Assembly: GCF_000208745.1 (NCBI RefSeq)
Contig: NC_030854.1
Span: 21,228,445-21,292,444 of the forward strand
Source of the DNA: Theobroma cacao
Taxonomy: Eukaryota > Streptophyta > Magnoliopsida > Malvales > Malvaceae
Direction of reading: 5' to 3'
DNA: 64,000 bases
Program-made: the position numbers and the translations under genes
Part shown: positions 23,290 through 35,800 of the stretch, in pieces
Layout of the letters: every line of letters begins with the position of its first letter
How positions within the stretch are numbered: the stretch's first letter is position 1
Notes under the pieces: model-generated
Databases searched by the model: none
Seen by the model: only the letters and a program-made list of their open reading frames with translations
What the model was told of the DNA's origin: nothing

Positions 23290-24060
23290 TCCTACTCCAG
23301 CAGTTTGCATGTTCTAGTCTTCAGATCCTTCTTACGATCATGAATTCCCTCTACTAGAGGAATTCATTGAAAGGAATTCAAACACACACCCAAAATTCCA
23401 ACTCCAATTCAAGCAGACGCTATGGGAATGCCAACCAAAATTAACATAGCAGAAGCTAAGCTAAATTGGCAAACAACAATTACCTTGCCCGAAATTCCTT
23501 ATTAAAAGGAATTAATCAAAAGGTCAGCATTATCCAAGACAAGATCAAAACTATAGAAGATAAAGTCCACAAAAATACCACGGTCGCTAATGATATGATT
23601 AAACTTCTCCAAAACAGACTTAAACATGTCTCCAGAGATTCCAGAGCAAGGCATTCCGTTCTAGCAGTATATAGAACAAAAAGAAGCAGAGACTCAGAAG
23701 CTTAAGGTTGAAATTAAACTCCTCCAAGAAACCAAACGGACTCCATCCCCAAATAAGAACAATCCATTCCAATTGATTACTCGAACCTCGTCAATCCCAG
23801 TAGAACCACCTGGATCACGCATTGAACTTCTATCCCTATCCAAAGGAGTCACTCTCTTCGACCTCTACAAAACTCTCAAAGCTTAAAAAGACAAAGAGAA
23901 GCAGAAGAAGAGAAAGGAAACAGAAGAATTCTCTGAAAAATTATCCTTCCTTAATCAAGCATCCATATTGAAATAAGTACTAAAGTTGCAACTCAAACCC
24001 ATCCTACACTCGAATATAATCAAGTCGGATACTCACAAGTACCCAATTAAGAGGTATTCA
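23290..24060 (+). pseudogene. Endogenous pararetrovirus-like (Caulimoviridae) fragment 2
   Basis: Plus-strand coding-like sequence with a block INIAEAKLNWQ near 23440, then a 79-codon stretch (23466-23705) that looks like a coiled coil, then QKEAE-type and Lys/Glu-rich text to about 23990. This combination occurs in polyproteins of integrated caulimovirids as I recall them. Stops and frame changes break it. It is collinear with fragment 1 (17690-18540), so both probably come from one integrated copy. No reverse transcriptase part is in the window. Confidence 0.45.
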
Positions 24061-24838
24061 ATTAATTTGTGTAATAACCACTGTTTTATGCAATTTATAA
24101 ATTTCCTTTTATCATTTGAGTTTAAAATTTTATAAAAACTGTATAAAAGTATACTTTACAATTACAAACATCATGTCAACTGTTTTACTTTAACCTTTCA
24201 AGTACAGCATTGATTACCTTCTCTCCACTTGCAACTTCATCTCATGCCTTTCCCATTTTATACGCATACACACGAAATAAAAGCTGTTAATACAAAGAAA
24301 TCTTGATTGAGATACTTATAAAACACTTTCTGTAATTTGTATTTTAAGTCTAATAAGTTGTTGAAACGTGTAACCTTAATAGAGACAATTAAATTGTTGA
24401 TGTTAAATTCCATTGTAAAATGACATAAAATTGAAACATATTCTTCAAATATAATCAAGCATGTTTTGCCACACCACCAGCCGCCCAAGTCCCTCCTAGT
24501 AATTGTCAATTCAAATCAAACAAATGTACAAACTTGTCAGTCATTTTGGACCATAAGCCCCACATGCAAAACTTGAATCTTTATGCACTGTATCCTTCTG
24601 AGAGCATGCATGGGGTTAACAATTTTACAAACTCCTAGCGTTCAGTTGCATTGGTGTATGATTACTTAACCTGAAACTACTACCTACCAAAAGAAATAAG
24701 TGGGGGACAAAATGGAAGAAAATACTACTTCAAAGTGATGTTACCAATGCCACAGAATTCCAGGAGGCAAGCAAATTGGTCGATATCTGTGAGATGAAAC
24801 AGCTTCTGGGCTACAATGCTGGCAATTTTTGTGTTCAA
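24061..24838 (-). other. 3-prime flank and probable 3-prime UTR of the UBAC2-like gene
   Basis: No other gene is visible. Sequence just below the stop codon at 24839 should be 3-prime UTR on the minus strand. The poly(A) site was not placed. Confidence 0.45.
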
Positions 24839-27800
24839 TTAGTGGGCCTGTGCTTCAAGAAGAATGTTTGTGGCAGCATTGACGTCATTTCTGGCATGCA
24901 CAAGTGCCTGCCTGGCTGAGTTCCGATCAAACCCCATTGACACCAGGGTAGCAATGCAGTCCTCTGGCGGCTCTATGGCTGAAGGTGCAGCAGTAGACGG
25001 ATAGGTTCTCTGAAGCCAGAAGAATTAATGTGTTAATTTACAGAAAGTAAAATATCCAGGCAGAACTCAAACTGCATCAAAGAATTGATGTAATCCACAG
25101 CAAACCTTCACATGTATCAGTTTCGAGAGAAGGAAAATTCTTAATATCCAGTGTTCAATCAGGCTAACTGTTTACCAGAAATGTAAATTTAAAAATATTT
25201 TCAGCTAAATCCAGGAAAAGGCCCGCTGCGCCCCAACAGTCAATAACATTGACTACACCTAAAAACTGTTTCCTGTTTCCTGTTTCCTTTTTCCAATAAT
25301 TGAATTTGAGGGTGGTTAACTGGCTAGTAGGTTTTTATGAAGCAAGCTACTAGTAACCCTACTATAAATTGCCATTTTAGACTCATTAGGCAGCTGTATT
25401 GTATTGAATTATTCTGTTTGAGGCTTTAGTACCCTAAACCCTAGGCATTTTGTTCCTACTTCGATTTTACATCAATTTTAGCCTTTTTTCTAGTTTTCTC
25501 TTCATTGACTTCTTATTATCTTGCTGGGTTGAATCGTTTTGCTAGAGATGAGATGGAAGTGATTAGTTTAAAGATGCTCAACAATATGCTTTAATAGCAG
25601 AAAAGAAAATGACACGCTACGATGCAAGGAGGCAGTTGTATGGTCAAAGTGGTATTATTTTGCAGGGTAATAGTAGCACTTTTCAAGGATTTCGGAACCA
25701 TTAAACCTCTCAGGAAGGCAAGTTGGGGGAGTAACAAAAAGGAATAATGCAGCAACTAATGGAAAGCATAACATTTCGTGTTTTGGTACTTCTAAGGCAG
25801 ATAACAAGTCCCAAATTCAATGTTTTAGGTGTGAAAGAGGAGATACCTCCTATCCTTGTCCAAAAAGAAGGGTGAATCTTGCAGAATGTGAAGAAGGCTT
25901 AGAAGAAGTCGACTTTGCACCCTTTAAAGGAGGAAGCTAAACAAAAGCTGGTTGTTCATTGGGCAGTAAGGTAAATGCATTTTTATCCTTATAGGAGTTT
26001 GAAGCTCAAAGTAGAGAAAGTGGAAATGACCAGAAGGGTGAATTACCAAAGCAGCCCTTTGAAGTGCAGCATTTGTTAGACGGGTTTAAGGAGTTGGTCA
26101 GTGAGGAATTGCCATCAGTTTTACCACCAATTAGGCGTGTTCAACTTGCTATTGGTTCAGTTCCTGCAGCTTCATTACCAAATGTACCAGCTTATAGAAT
26201 GCCTCTGTTGCAATGAGCTAAGACGCAAAAACACGTTGAGGGAGATGCTTGCTAAGGGTTTTGTTCAGCAAAGCAAAAGTCCTTGTGCTTGTCCAACCTT
26301 ACTTGCTCCTAAGAAGGATGGTTCATGGAGGATGTGTGTGGACATCCATGCCATCAACAAAATTACAGTCAAGTATCAGTTTCCTATTCCTTGGTCAGAA
26401 GATGTGCTTCATCAGTTGGCCATTCTCTATTTAAAAGTGGCTATCACCAAATTAAACTAAGGAGTGGTGATGAGTGTAAATCAGCCTTCAAGATGCCCAA
26501 TGGACTCTATAATGGTTACTGATGCCACTGGGTCTTTCTAATGCTCCAAGCGTAATCATGCCAGTTATGACTGAGGTACTCAAGCCTTTCTTGAACTTAT
26601 TTGGGGTGGTTTATGCTGTTGACATCTTAATTAATTGTAAATCTAAGAAAGAACACTCGACTTCCCTAAGGCAAGTTTTAGAAACTCTTCTTAGAGAGAA
26701 ACTCTTCTTAGAGAGAAACTCTATATAAATTTGAAGTGCGCTTTCTTGTGCCATGAGGTTGTGTTTTTGAGTTTTATTGTCGACCAAATCTGAAGAAAGT
26801 GCTAGTCACATAGAATTTTGTAATATGGATGTGTTTTAATTTTATGACGATAGTAAAAATTATGGTCATAAAATGAAACACTCCATTCTAAGTGCTTTTC
26901 TTATTTACATTTTTTGTTTTAAATTTTATTTTAGTTTATTGACTCAATAAAATAGTAGAGAATATCTGTTTTACTGTAGCATCAAAAGTTATGCACGTAA
27001 AATGGTTCTCTTTACTCTAGGTGTTTATCTGAAACTTTCTCAAAATCATGTAACTTGGAGGTACGGTTTAGGTCCCCCTCCTTTGTACTTTTTATTTCGT
27101 AATTAATAAAATTTCTTTTTATTTCGTAATTAATAAAATTTAACAGGCTAGCTGGGCCCTGCGTGAATTTCCAGCATAAAAAAAAAAAATCTGAAGAAAG
27201 TGTGTGCCATTAGGGAATGGCCAACACCTAAATCAGTCAAGGAGATTCAAAGGTTTCATGGGTTAATCGCATTTTACAGGAGATTCACAAGGAGTTTCAG
27301 TTCCATTATAAGTCCTGTAACTGAAAGCTTAAAAAATGACACCCTTTAGTGGTCAAATTCTACACAAAGAGCATTTGAACAGATTAAGGTTTTGATGACA
27401 GAGGCACCCTTTCTGGCACTACCAGATTTTGAGAAGTTGTTTGTTGTGGAGTGTGATGCTTCACATGTTGGAATTGGAGCAGTTCTCAATCAAAGATGGA
27501 AGGCCAGTGGAGATTTTTACTGAGAATTGTCAAATAAAGATGACAAAATTTGATCAAGTCCAAAAACCCTCCTGAGCTGACGCGAGACCATTTGATCCAA
27601 ATTGACTAAAAACAGTCAAACACCCAAAACCAATAGAATTCAAACCCAAGGCGACCCAAACCCAAAACATCCTGAACCCGAAGTGACCTGAACCCACAAC
27701 CACCAGGAATCCAAGACCAATCTGATCCAAAACATGTAAAAACCTGAATTTGTAATCCGAAAAGGCCCCAATTGTGATTAAATGATTTTTTTTAAATGAG

Positions 27801-30800
27801 TAAATGAATAAATGAGAGTTTTTTTTCTTAAATATAATTTTAAATTTTAAAAAATATATTATTTATAATTATTATACAATTTTATTCTCCATTTAATGGA
27901 AAAAATGCAAAAATGGCTAGATGTTAAGATTTATATCAATTAGTTTTAAATATCAAATTTTGGGTTTCTTATAATTTCTAAGTATTAATATTACCTATTG
28001 AATTATATATTTTTATTAAGTTAGTATTCTTTATGAGATATTATTTGTACTTTTTTTAATAATATCCATTATTCACTCCCATGGGACATTTGTCTAGATG
28101 ATTCTATCTAGGGTTAGTATTTATAATTTATGTCCAAATCAAAAACAATACTTAGATATAAGAAGAAATTTTTGAAAAGTTGAAATATATTCAAAAGTTA
28201 TAATGACTAAAAAGATAAAAATAAAAGCGCACAAAATATTGATAGTGAGTGTATAGTATAGATAAAACAAAAGTACAATTTATATTTATACAAATATTTA
28301 TCAATTTTTTTAAATTTCAAATTTTCTTTTAACACTTTTATCTTAAATTTGTTAAATTAATCAATGATATTGACTTGACATCTATTACAGAAAAATTAAT
28401 TATTTATAACATTCGAATTTACAAAAATGTCTATAACTCATATGAATCCCAAACTGTACCAAAACCTGCTCAAGCTCAAGGCAATCCAAAACCGATATGG
28501 TTCGAACGCGTGATGGCCTGAACCCGATACAACTCGAATTCAAAACAATATTAACCCAAGATGGACTGAACGTGGATTGAACCCAAACCCAAAAACAACC
28601 TAAGTTGAACCCGTCCAATTGCCACCTTTTTGGTCAAACACCATGATGCAGGCNTAGTTTGAAATTCTTTTTCCTATCTTTATTAGAATTTTAGTACTTT
28701 AAGTCTTTATTTAGGATTAGAATTACTATTTGATTAGGATTTATCTTAACTATTATAAATAAGTATCTTAGGTAGAAGATTATCATTATCATCTTTTGTT
28801 ATTTTGAATATTTATTCAAGAGGTTTCTTTGAAAACCCAATTATCTTTTTATTGTTCCAACACAATCAACCCTATTCTAGCCCTAATTGTTGAGTTCTAA
28901 TTGCCTAAACCTTTCGGCTACATCACACCAGACGGCGCTATTCCACCTACAACTCAGTGTTTTATGCAGTGGTGAAGGCCATACATCATGGGCAACATTA
29001 TTTAGCCTATAAGGAGTTTGTGCTTTATTATTCCAATCATCAAGCTCTATGGTATTTGAATTTTAAGAAGAAACTCAGCAATCGTCATGCTAGATAGAGT
29101 GCTTTTCTTGATAAAAGCATTGAGCACTCAAGTTACTGGTTTTGAAGAATTGGAAAAACTAGTATCAAAGTGATCCATATTTCAGTTGTGTTGTAGAGGA
29201 ATTGAACAGGCCAGCTGGACTAGAAAAGCTGCCATACAGGTTGCATGAAGGTTTTTATTCAAAGGCAATCAATTATGCATTCCAAAGGGGTCCTTATGAG
29301 AGTAGATCATAAGAGACCCTCATGGGAGTTGATTAGGATATTTGGCAATGTTGGTTGATTGCTATTATTGGCCAAAGATGCTTAAAGACGTGGATAAATA
29401 GGAGAAGAGATGTTCAGCTTGTCAGTTTGGGAAGGGTTTTGTATACAAGTTTGTACACTCCTTTACCAGGGCTCTATAAGTTCATTTGGGTATGGATTTT
29501 GTCCTGGGGCTGCCAAAGACTACAAAAGGATATGACTCCATTGTTGTTGTAGTTTCACACCATGTTTTAAAACCTCAAATGCTACACATGTTGCTCACTT
29601 GTCTTTTAGAGAAATAGTGAGGCTTAAAGGTGTTCCTACATCTATAGTTTTGGACAGAGATGTCAAATTCATGGGGCACTCGTAAAGGACTTTGTGGAGG
29701 AAGTTCAAACTGAATTAAAGTACTCTAGCACTTGCCATCCACAAACAGATGGTCAAACTAAAGCAACCAATAGGAGTTTTGGTAACTTGTTAGGAAATCT
29801 TGTGGGAAAGCATCTGAAGACTTGGAACTTCACTATACCACAAGCTGAATTTGCCTACAATAATTCAGTTAACAGAACTCTTAAGATGGCACCAAGCTGC
29901 TTATGGGGTTAAACCACAACATGTACTTGATTTAGAGCCATTGCAACAAGAAGCCTGCAATAATGATGATGGAGAGGCTTTGACTGAATATATTAGAAAA
30001 GTGAATGAGGTTAAGGATGCTTTAAAGGACAACAATGAAGCTTATCCCACTATTGCCAATCAACATCAACAGGAGAAAGAGCTTGAAGAAGGTAACTTTG
30101 TGCTTGTGCATTTAAGGCAAGAGCATGAAGAAAGTGAGCTCAAATGCCTATTTGATTGAGCTGCCCTCTGAGTTACAGATCAGTCCTATACTCAATGTGT
30201 CTAATTTATATTCATTTGAGGGATTTGATGGGGAAGTGGCTACCAATTTCTGAACAAGTTCATCAATTTCCTACCTCCCAACAAGATGTTATTGAAGATG
30301 TGTTAGATGCTAAGGAAGTAAAGTCTCAAAGAGGGAATCAGTATAGGCAATTTTTAAAGCAATGGTTGGGTACACCAGCTAGTGAAATTACTTGGATTAC
30401 TTTAGATGAATTAAAAAGGACTGATCCAGAAATCTATGCTGAAGCTGCCAAAATATTCAGTAATAAGGAGGGTCTTTTATCAACCTGAGGAGATCAATGC
30501 AGAAGCCTTCCTAAATTTATCTCAATTGGTTATCTTATTATGTTTTACTTTCTATTTGCTGTTTTACTTTAGTTAATGGTGAGTGCATATAATGATGCAG
30601 CAAATGGAAGTCATACCAGTTTCACCAAAATTAAAATTCAAAAGGGCTGAAAACCTACTGCATGGGCATTGTTGCTCTGAATAAATTGAAGATTTAAACT
30701 TTGACCAACAAATGAAGTAAATGACTTAAAAATAGTTATTTCATACATTAAGTACAATTCCAATGAATTAATATGAAAACAAATGCTATCAATACGCAAT

Positions 30801-32822
30801 ATAAGCAGTGGATGCCAGTTTATGGCTTCCCAACATAAGATATTGTCATATTCTCAACCTTAGAAGAATGCATGACTTTATGGATGAACCTAAAATATAT
30901 CGAATGTTACTGAATATTACCCCAAACCAAACATTAAGCATGAGGCTTCAGGCAATATTATAACATCAAAATGTACAACATTCGAAACATGCTATAATAT
31001 GGAGCAGTTGAACACCGTAAAGATTGGCATGCACCACAAATTGCAAGATTCATCAATCAAATGCTTTAAAAAATATATATGAGTTATACACAAAATCTCA
31101 GTTCCTACTCCAGTTCCAGCTTAGAATTCCAATCACATGCATCTTGTATACAAAGTCAACAAATATACATGCTTCTGTCAGCCTGTGTGAATTGCAAATA
31201 ATTCTGGTTCATGGCAAATATATGTTATAAGAAATTGCAAAAATGAAAGCATTCAACTAAAATACTTGCCTCCGCTTGGCGGGTTGTGTAGGAAGGTACA
31301 TTTCCTGCAAGATTCCTTGCTGAAGCTGTAGGTGGGTTCCCCGTAGAAGGCCAAGAAAGCCGTGAGAAGAAGGACGTAACAAACTCAGGGAACTGTAATA
31401 AAACAATGAATTACTTCAACAAGACTTAAATTAATCACCATATTGCAGCATATGAACTGAAAATGATGCTACAAAATGGATTGAACAACTACATATTGGA
31501 AAAAGTTAAATATTACCATTCTAGCTCAATTCCGCAGCAATGCTTTTACTTGGAAAAAATAAATTCAGAATTACAAAGCTTCAAGAGCATTCACATCTAG
31601 TCACAATAATTTCAATTTGTTCACTTTCAATGTCAGATCTTTAGAATTGCAATAAATTTAACACTTCTGTCCAAAATTGTTAACAATCAGACAGAAAACA
31701 ATGTCTTCTCCTACATCATTCTATTTTAATTATCGTTCTGATTCAACAATTACTTCCTGCCTATTTAAAAGAAAAAAAAAAAAAAAGATGCATTTTTAGT
31801 TCACCCCTTATTAAACCATTCAGGAGGATTTGATTATATCCGTTATGATAAAACAAGGTTCAAATTAAGTAAATTGAAATTGTTGAACTTATATAAAAAT
31901 AAGGTAAACTTTTTTAATTGGTCCATGTACTCAAGGCAAATGTTAATTATAGTCTCTATACAAGAATTTCAGCATATTGAGTCCCTCTAAAGAAATGTTG
32001 ATCTAACGACAATCACTAACACCATGAAAATGAGAGCTGATGCATCATTTTGGACAATGGCATGTCAAGCCAAATGATCATACTTTGGCCACCATGGACT
32101 CTAAAAAAAATCAACAATTAAATTTAAACTATAAAGATTATATAAAAAAAAGGTAAAATTTTTCAATTGGTCCCTGTACTCAAGGCATATGTTGATTTTA
32201 GTCTCTATACAAGAATTTCAGCAAATTGAGTCCTTGATCTAAGGACAATCACTGACACCATGAAAACAAGAGCTGAAGTGTCATTTTGGACAATGACATG
32301 TCAAGCCAAATGATCATACTTTGGCCACCATGGACTCTTACAGCCCAAAAAAAATCAATAATTAAATTTAACCTAAAAAGATTATATTTTCTCCATTTTC
32401 TTTATTCTTTCTTTTTTTCTGTCTCATCTCCATATGCCTTTCCCTTTTCTACTTAAGCCACATATCCAGTAAACAACCACAGCATAAACTCTCAAACAAC
32501 TTCTAACTCCATTACCAAATCAAAGAAAATTAGAGCAACAGAGGCAATAAATGAAACATAATAGAAACCAATTTTAGATTCTACTTAGAATAGAATACAT
32601 CAATACACGAACCATGTACTTGTGGCACCACCTTTGACACTTTTAGGCATGTATGAGTGCAACAAAAGCATAACAGAAACAAAACATAAAACAAAATCTG
32701 CCAATGATAATTCATTTTGCCAAAAAAATCAAAGCTGGGTATACACACNNNNNNNNNNNNNNNNNNNNNNNNNNNNNNNNNNNNNNNNNNNNNNNNTCCA
32801 AAAAACTAAACAAAGACTGGGT

Positions 32823-32860
<38 letters not shown>

Positions 32861-35800
32861 GCCAGATTGCAGATGAAGAAATTTAAAAAACTGTTATAAA
32901 ATCTAATATAAATCTCAAAACAAATGAAACCAGAAAAATATCCTCATAAATTACTCAAACTAAAATTATGGCATATTATCTTCAAAAAAAATATGTAATA
33001 TTAGTTTATATGATAGAGAGAGAAAATAAACAAGTAATCAAGAACCTGATTTGATCTAAGAGGAAGAAAAAGCTGTCAAAGCCTGTGGAGAGTTTATGCA
33101 AATAAAGACCGTTAATTGCATTACTTTTTGGCTTATCCAGCAACAACTTGCAATTGGATTAGAGAGAGATAATGATAGATGAAGAGACAAAAGGACTGGT
33201 AGATCTGAAGCTGCAAATTTTGGTGAGAGATTAGATTAAGAGAGTAGCAGCTGCTGGGTGCCGGATTTAGTGCTGGGTGGCCAGATCAGTGACCCAGCTG
33301 CCCTAACCAGTGTCTAGCATATCAATCTAGCGTGGGATGCTAAAGCTATGATTTTTGGTGACAGATCAGAGCAGATGTGAGAAGAGACAGGAAAGGAGTG
33401 CAGAGGCAGGAGAAAGAGAGAGGAAGGAGATGAGACAGAGAGTAGAAGGAAGGATGAAGAGAGTAGCAGCTGTGGCTCCCGTTTTGTAGCTGGATGGCCA
33501 GATTGGTGACCCCGCCACCCTAACTGGCATCTTGCATAACAGTGTCGTCAAAGAAGAAAAGAAGAATTTGACCTAAAAATAACTGTTTTAAGTTCAAGGT
33601 TCCACATACTCTTTTCCCCTGCTTTTTATATCTCTCAAACTCAAAGGACCCTCATTTTGATACCATACAATTATACCAATCCAGATAAAACACTGTGCAA
33701 AGCAAGCACACATGCATGCAAATGCCTTCACAAACACGTAACTTCACTACTCCTTGAAAAGTATAAAGTTTATGTGCATAGCTAAGAAAATCTTATGCCA
33801 ATGGGTTTTATTATTGCTGATCCCTTGCATGGGACCATTTGTCAATGGGTTTACTACTGAAAATGTAGCCACCATTACTGCAGTCAAAATCATATTGAAA
33901 TGTATGGCTCAGATGAAAGTTCTACAAGAATGCATGTTGTCCCCATGTCTCCAAAAAAGGAAAGTAAAAGAAGCAAAATTTTCTAACTCAAGTATCAGAT
34001 GGTAAACAACCTTAGCCCTGCGGATGTGAAAGACATTTAGACGATATAATGAACCAGCCAGGATGCCACATATCCCTGGCAAGAGAGATCTTTTCCAAGA
34101 CGATAGAAGAAGCTGCAAGAAAAAAACTGAAGTTAATCGTTAGGCCTCAAGGTAGAAGGTAAACAATAAGCAGTAAAACTAATTGCTCGCTGTATACCTG
34201 AAGACCAGCTAGATATATGAAAGACTTATTGGAGAAGCGAACACCAAATATACGAAACCATGTTGAAACTGGGATGTCAAAATAAAATGGTACAAATGAG
34301 GCAAATATGAGGCCATAAGGTCCAGAAGTGAGCAGGTTAGCTGTGGGATCTGCAAATATTAAATATCAAGTCAATTTCCCATCAACATCACCAATTCAGC
34401 ACAGAGAACTAGAATAGTTAACCATGCATACAAATGATAATGAAAACCTTACATGCTGATGTTTAAAATCTATCTTTAATAAAAATTTAGAAAAAAAAAA
34501 CAAAAAATTATTTTCTTTGAAGCCAAGATATAAAAGCTAGATCATGAGTTATCGACCGAGAGTTTAACACTACTCAACAGGTAGATTATTATGGCTACTT
34601 TATATAGTAGCCAATATGGCAATGACAAAGAAGTAAGTGGTTTGATCCCAAAGACCAAATTCTATTCATTGCTTAACGACCCCTATCCTACCAAACGATA
34701 CTTAGAAGAACCTGTAAGCAGGAGATTTCCTTAGAATTCCCCTAACTACATATATGGAGTTTTTTTTCTCTTTTTTTTTTTTTTTGTTTTTTAAGGTTCG
34801 TTGTCTAGTAGCATGTTTCTAATTATCCATTTGTAAAAGAAGTTTGAATCCTGACTGGAAAACTTATTACCAAAAGAAAAAAAAAAGTAGAGAAACTGAG
34901 ACAGAAAACATAAGCAGCCTGAAATATTAATGTAACATAAACTTATATTAGAAAGAACATGGCATGGAATGATATGACAGTGCATACCTTTAAGAATAGC
35001 TAGAGCCATAACCTCAAAGAAGAATGAAACCATTACTGAGAACAAGATAAAGACCTGCATAATCAGGGCAGACAAAAAATTACATAGAGGAAAGAAAAAA
35101 GAGCACATACTTTAGTTTCTGCATGAGTATTAGTTGCCAGTTTAAAATCATAGGAGGATCTAAACATAATTCAAACTGATAATCTCTTCAATTGATAATA
35201 TTCACTCTCATCTATAGAATATCTGAGTGCTATCATCGAGATCTATAGATGCAGCTCGCTCTATCAATTTCATACAAAATTCAATGATCTTATAGAATAA
35301 CTCCTCTGGATGGGTTGCCATAGGTTAAGTGGCTGACTAAGTTTTACAACACTGGACAATTCATGTTGTCTTTGGCAACCTAAATTCGGGTTTGGATTTC
35401 AAATTTCTGAATTTAGAAATCCTTTGTATATAAATAAATCAAGAATATGAAATCCTACATTATCATCAAAGTCCAATTCACTGTTCGGATAACTTTAGAC
35501 TTTGATTTGAATTCAAATTAATATTTTTATTCCATTATACAAAGAATTAATTGCCGAGGTAATACAATCAAACTATGCCAATAAGATCTCTATCTCTCAT
35601 TCCCCTATTGCTTCCATCTCTTTTTCTTTTGATTTATCACCACTTTATGGAACTGAAACTCTCTCTCTCCAACAGTCCAGTTTCTCACTTTAGAACACAC
35701 AAAGTTCCACAGAAAGAGAGAGAGAGAGAGAGAGAGTTAATTCACTTTAGACAAAAGGAGTTAAGGAGAGCAAGGGGAGAGAGATGAGATCAAGAAGATA

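Larger units (their letters stand above)
25205..30600 (+). mobile_element. Decayed Ty3/gypsy chromovirus in intron 7 (antisense to the gene)
   Basis: Element order on the plus strand: zinc knuckle (about 25830), RT (26200-26760 and 27190-27510), RNase H (27500-27530 and 28931-29100), integrase (29340-29940), chromodomain (30270-30488). The C-terminal chromodomain makes it a chromovirus; wording fits the Reina clade. LTRs are not clearly delimited: 25205-25550 is the likely 5-prime LTR and leader, and only a stub of a 3-prime LTR may follow 30488. Three later insertions interrupt it. Confidence 0.85.
25010..31269 (-). other. Intron 7 of the UBAC2-like gene, GC-AG type, 6.26 kb
   Basis: Donor on the minus strand is GAG|GCAAGTAT, matching the known GC-intron consensus. 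The acceptor is GGCTTCAG|AGAACC. Using the GT four bases further on would shift the frame and lose the UBA domain, so GC is required by the protein. The intron is filled by a plus-strand chromovirus and three younger insertions. Confidence 0.85.
31393..34010 (-). other. Intron 6 of the UBAC2-like gene
   Basis: GT-AG intron (AAG|GTTGTT ... TTACAG) of 2.6 kb. It contains a tandem duplication (31902-32400), a short gap, a CA microsatellite and a second duplicated segment (33226-33540). No exon or gene is supported inside it. Confidence 0.85.

Noticed and set aside
31266..31269. GT donor four bases downstream of the chosen GC donor for intron 7
   Set aside because: It shifts the frame and abolishes the UBA domain; the GC site has full consensus.
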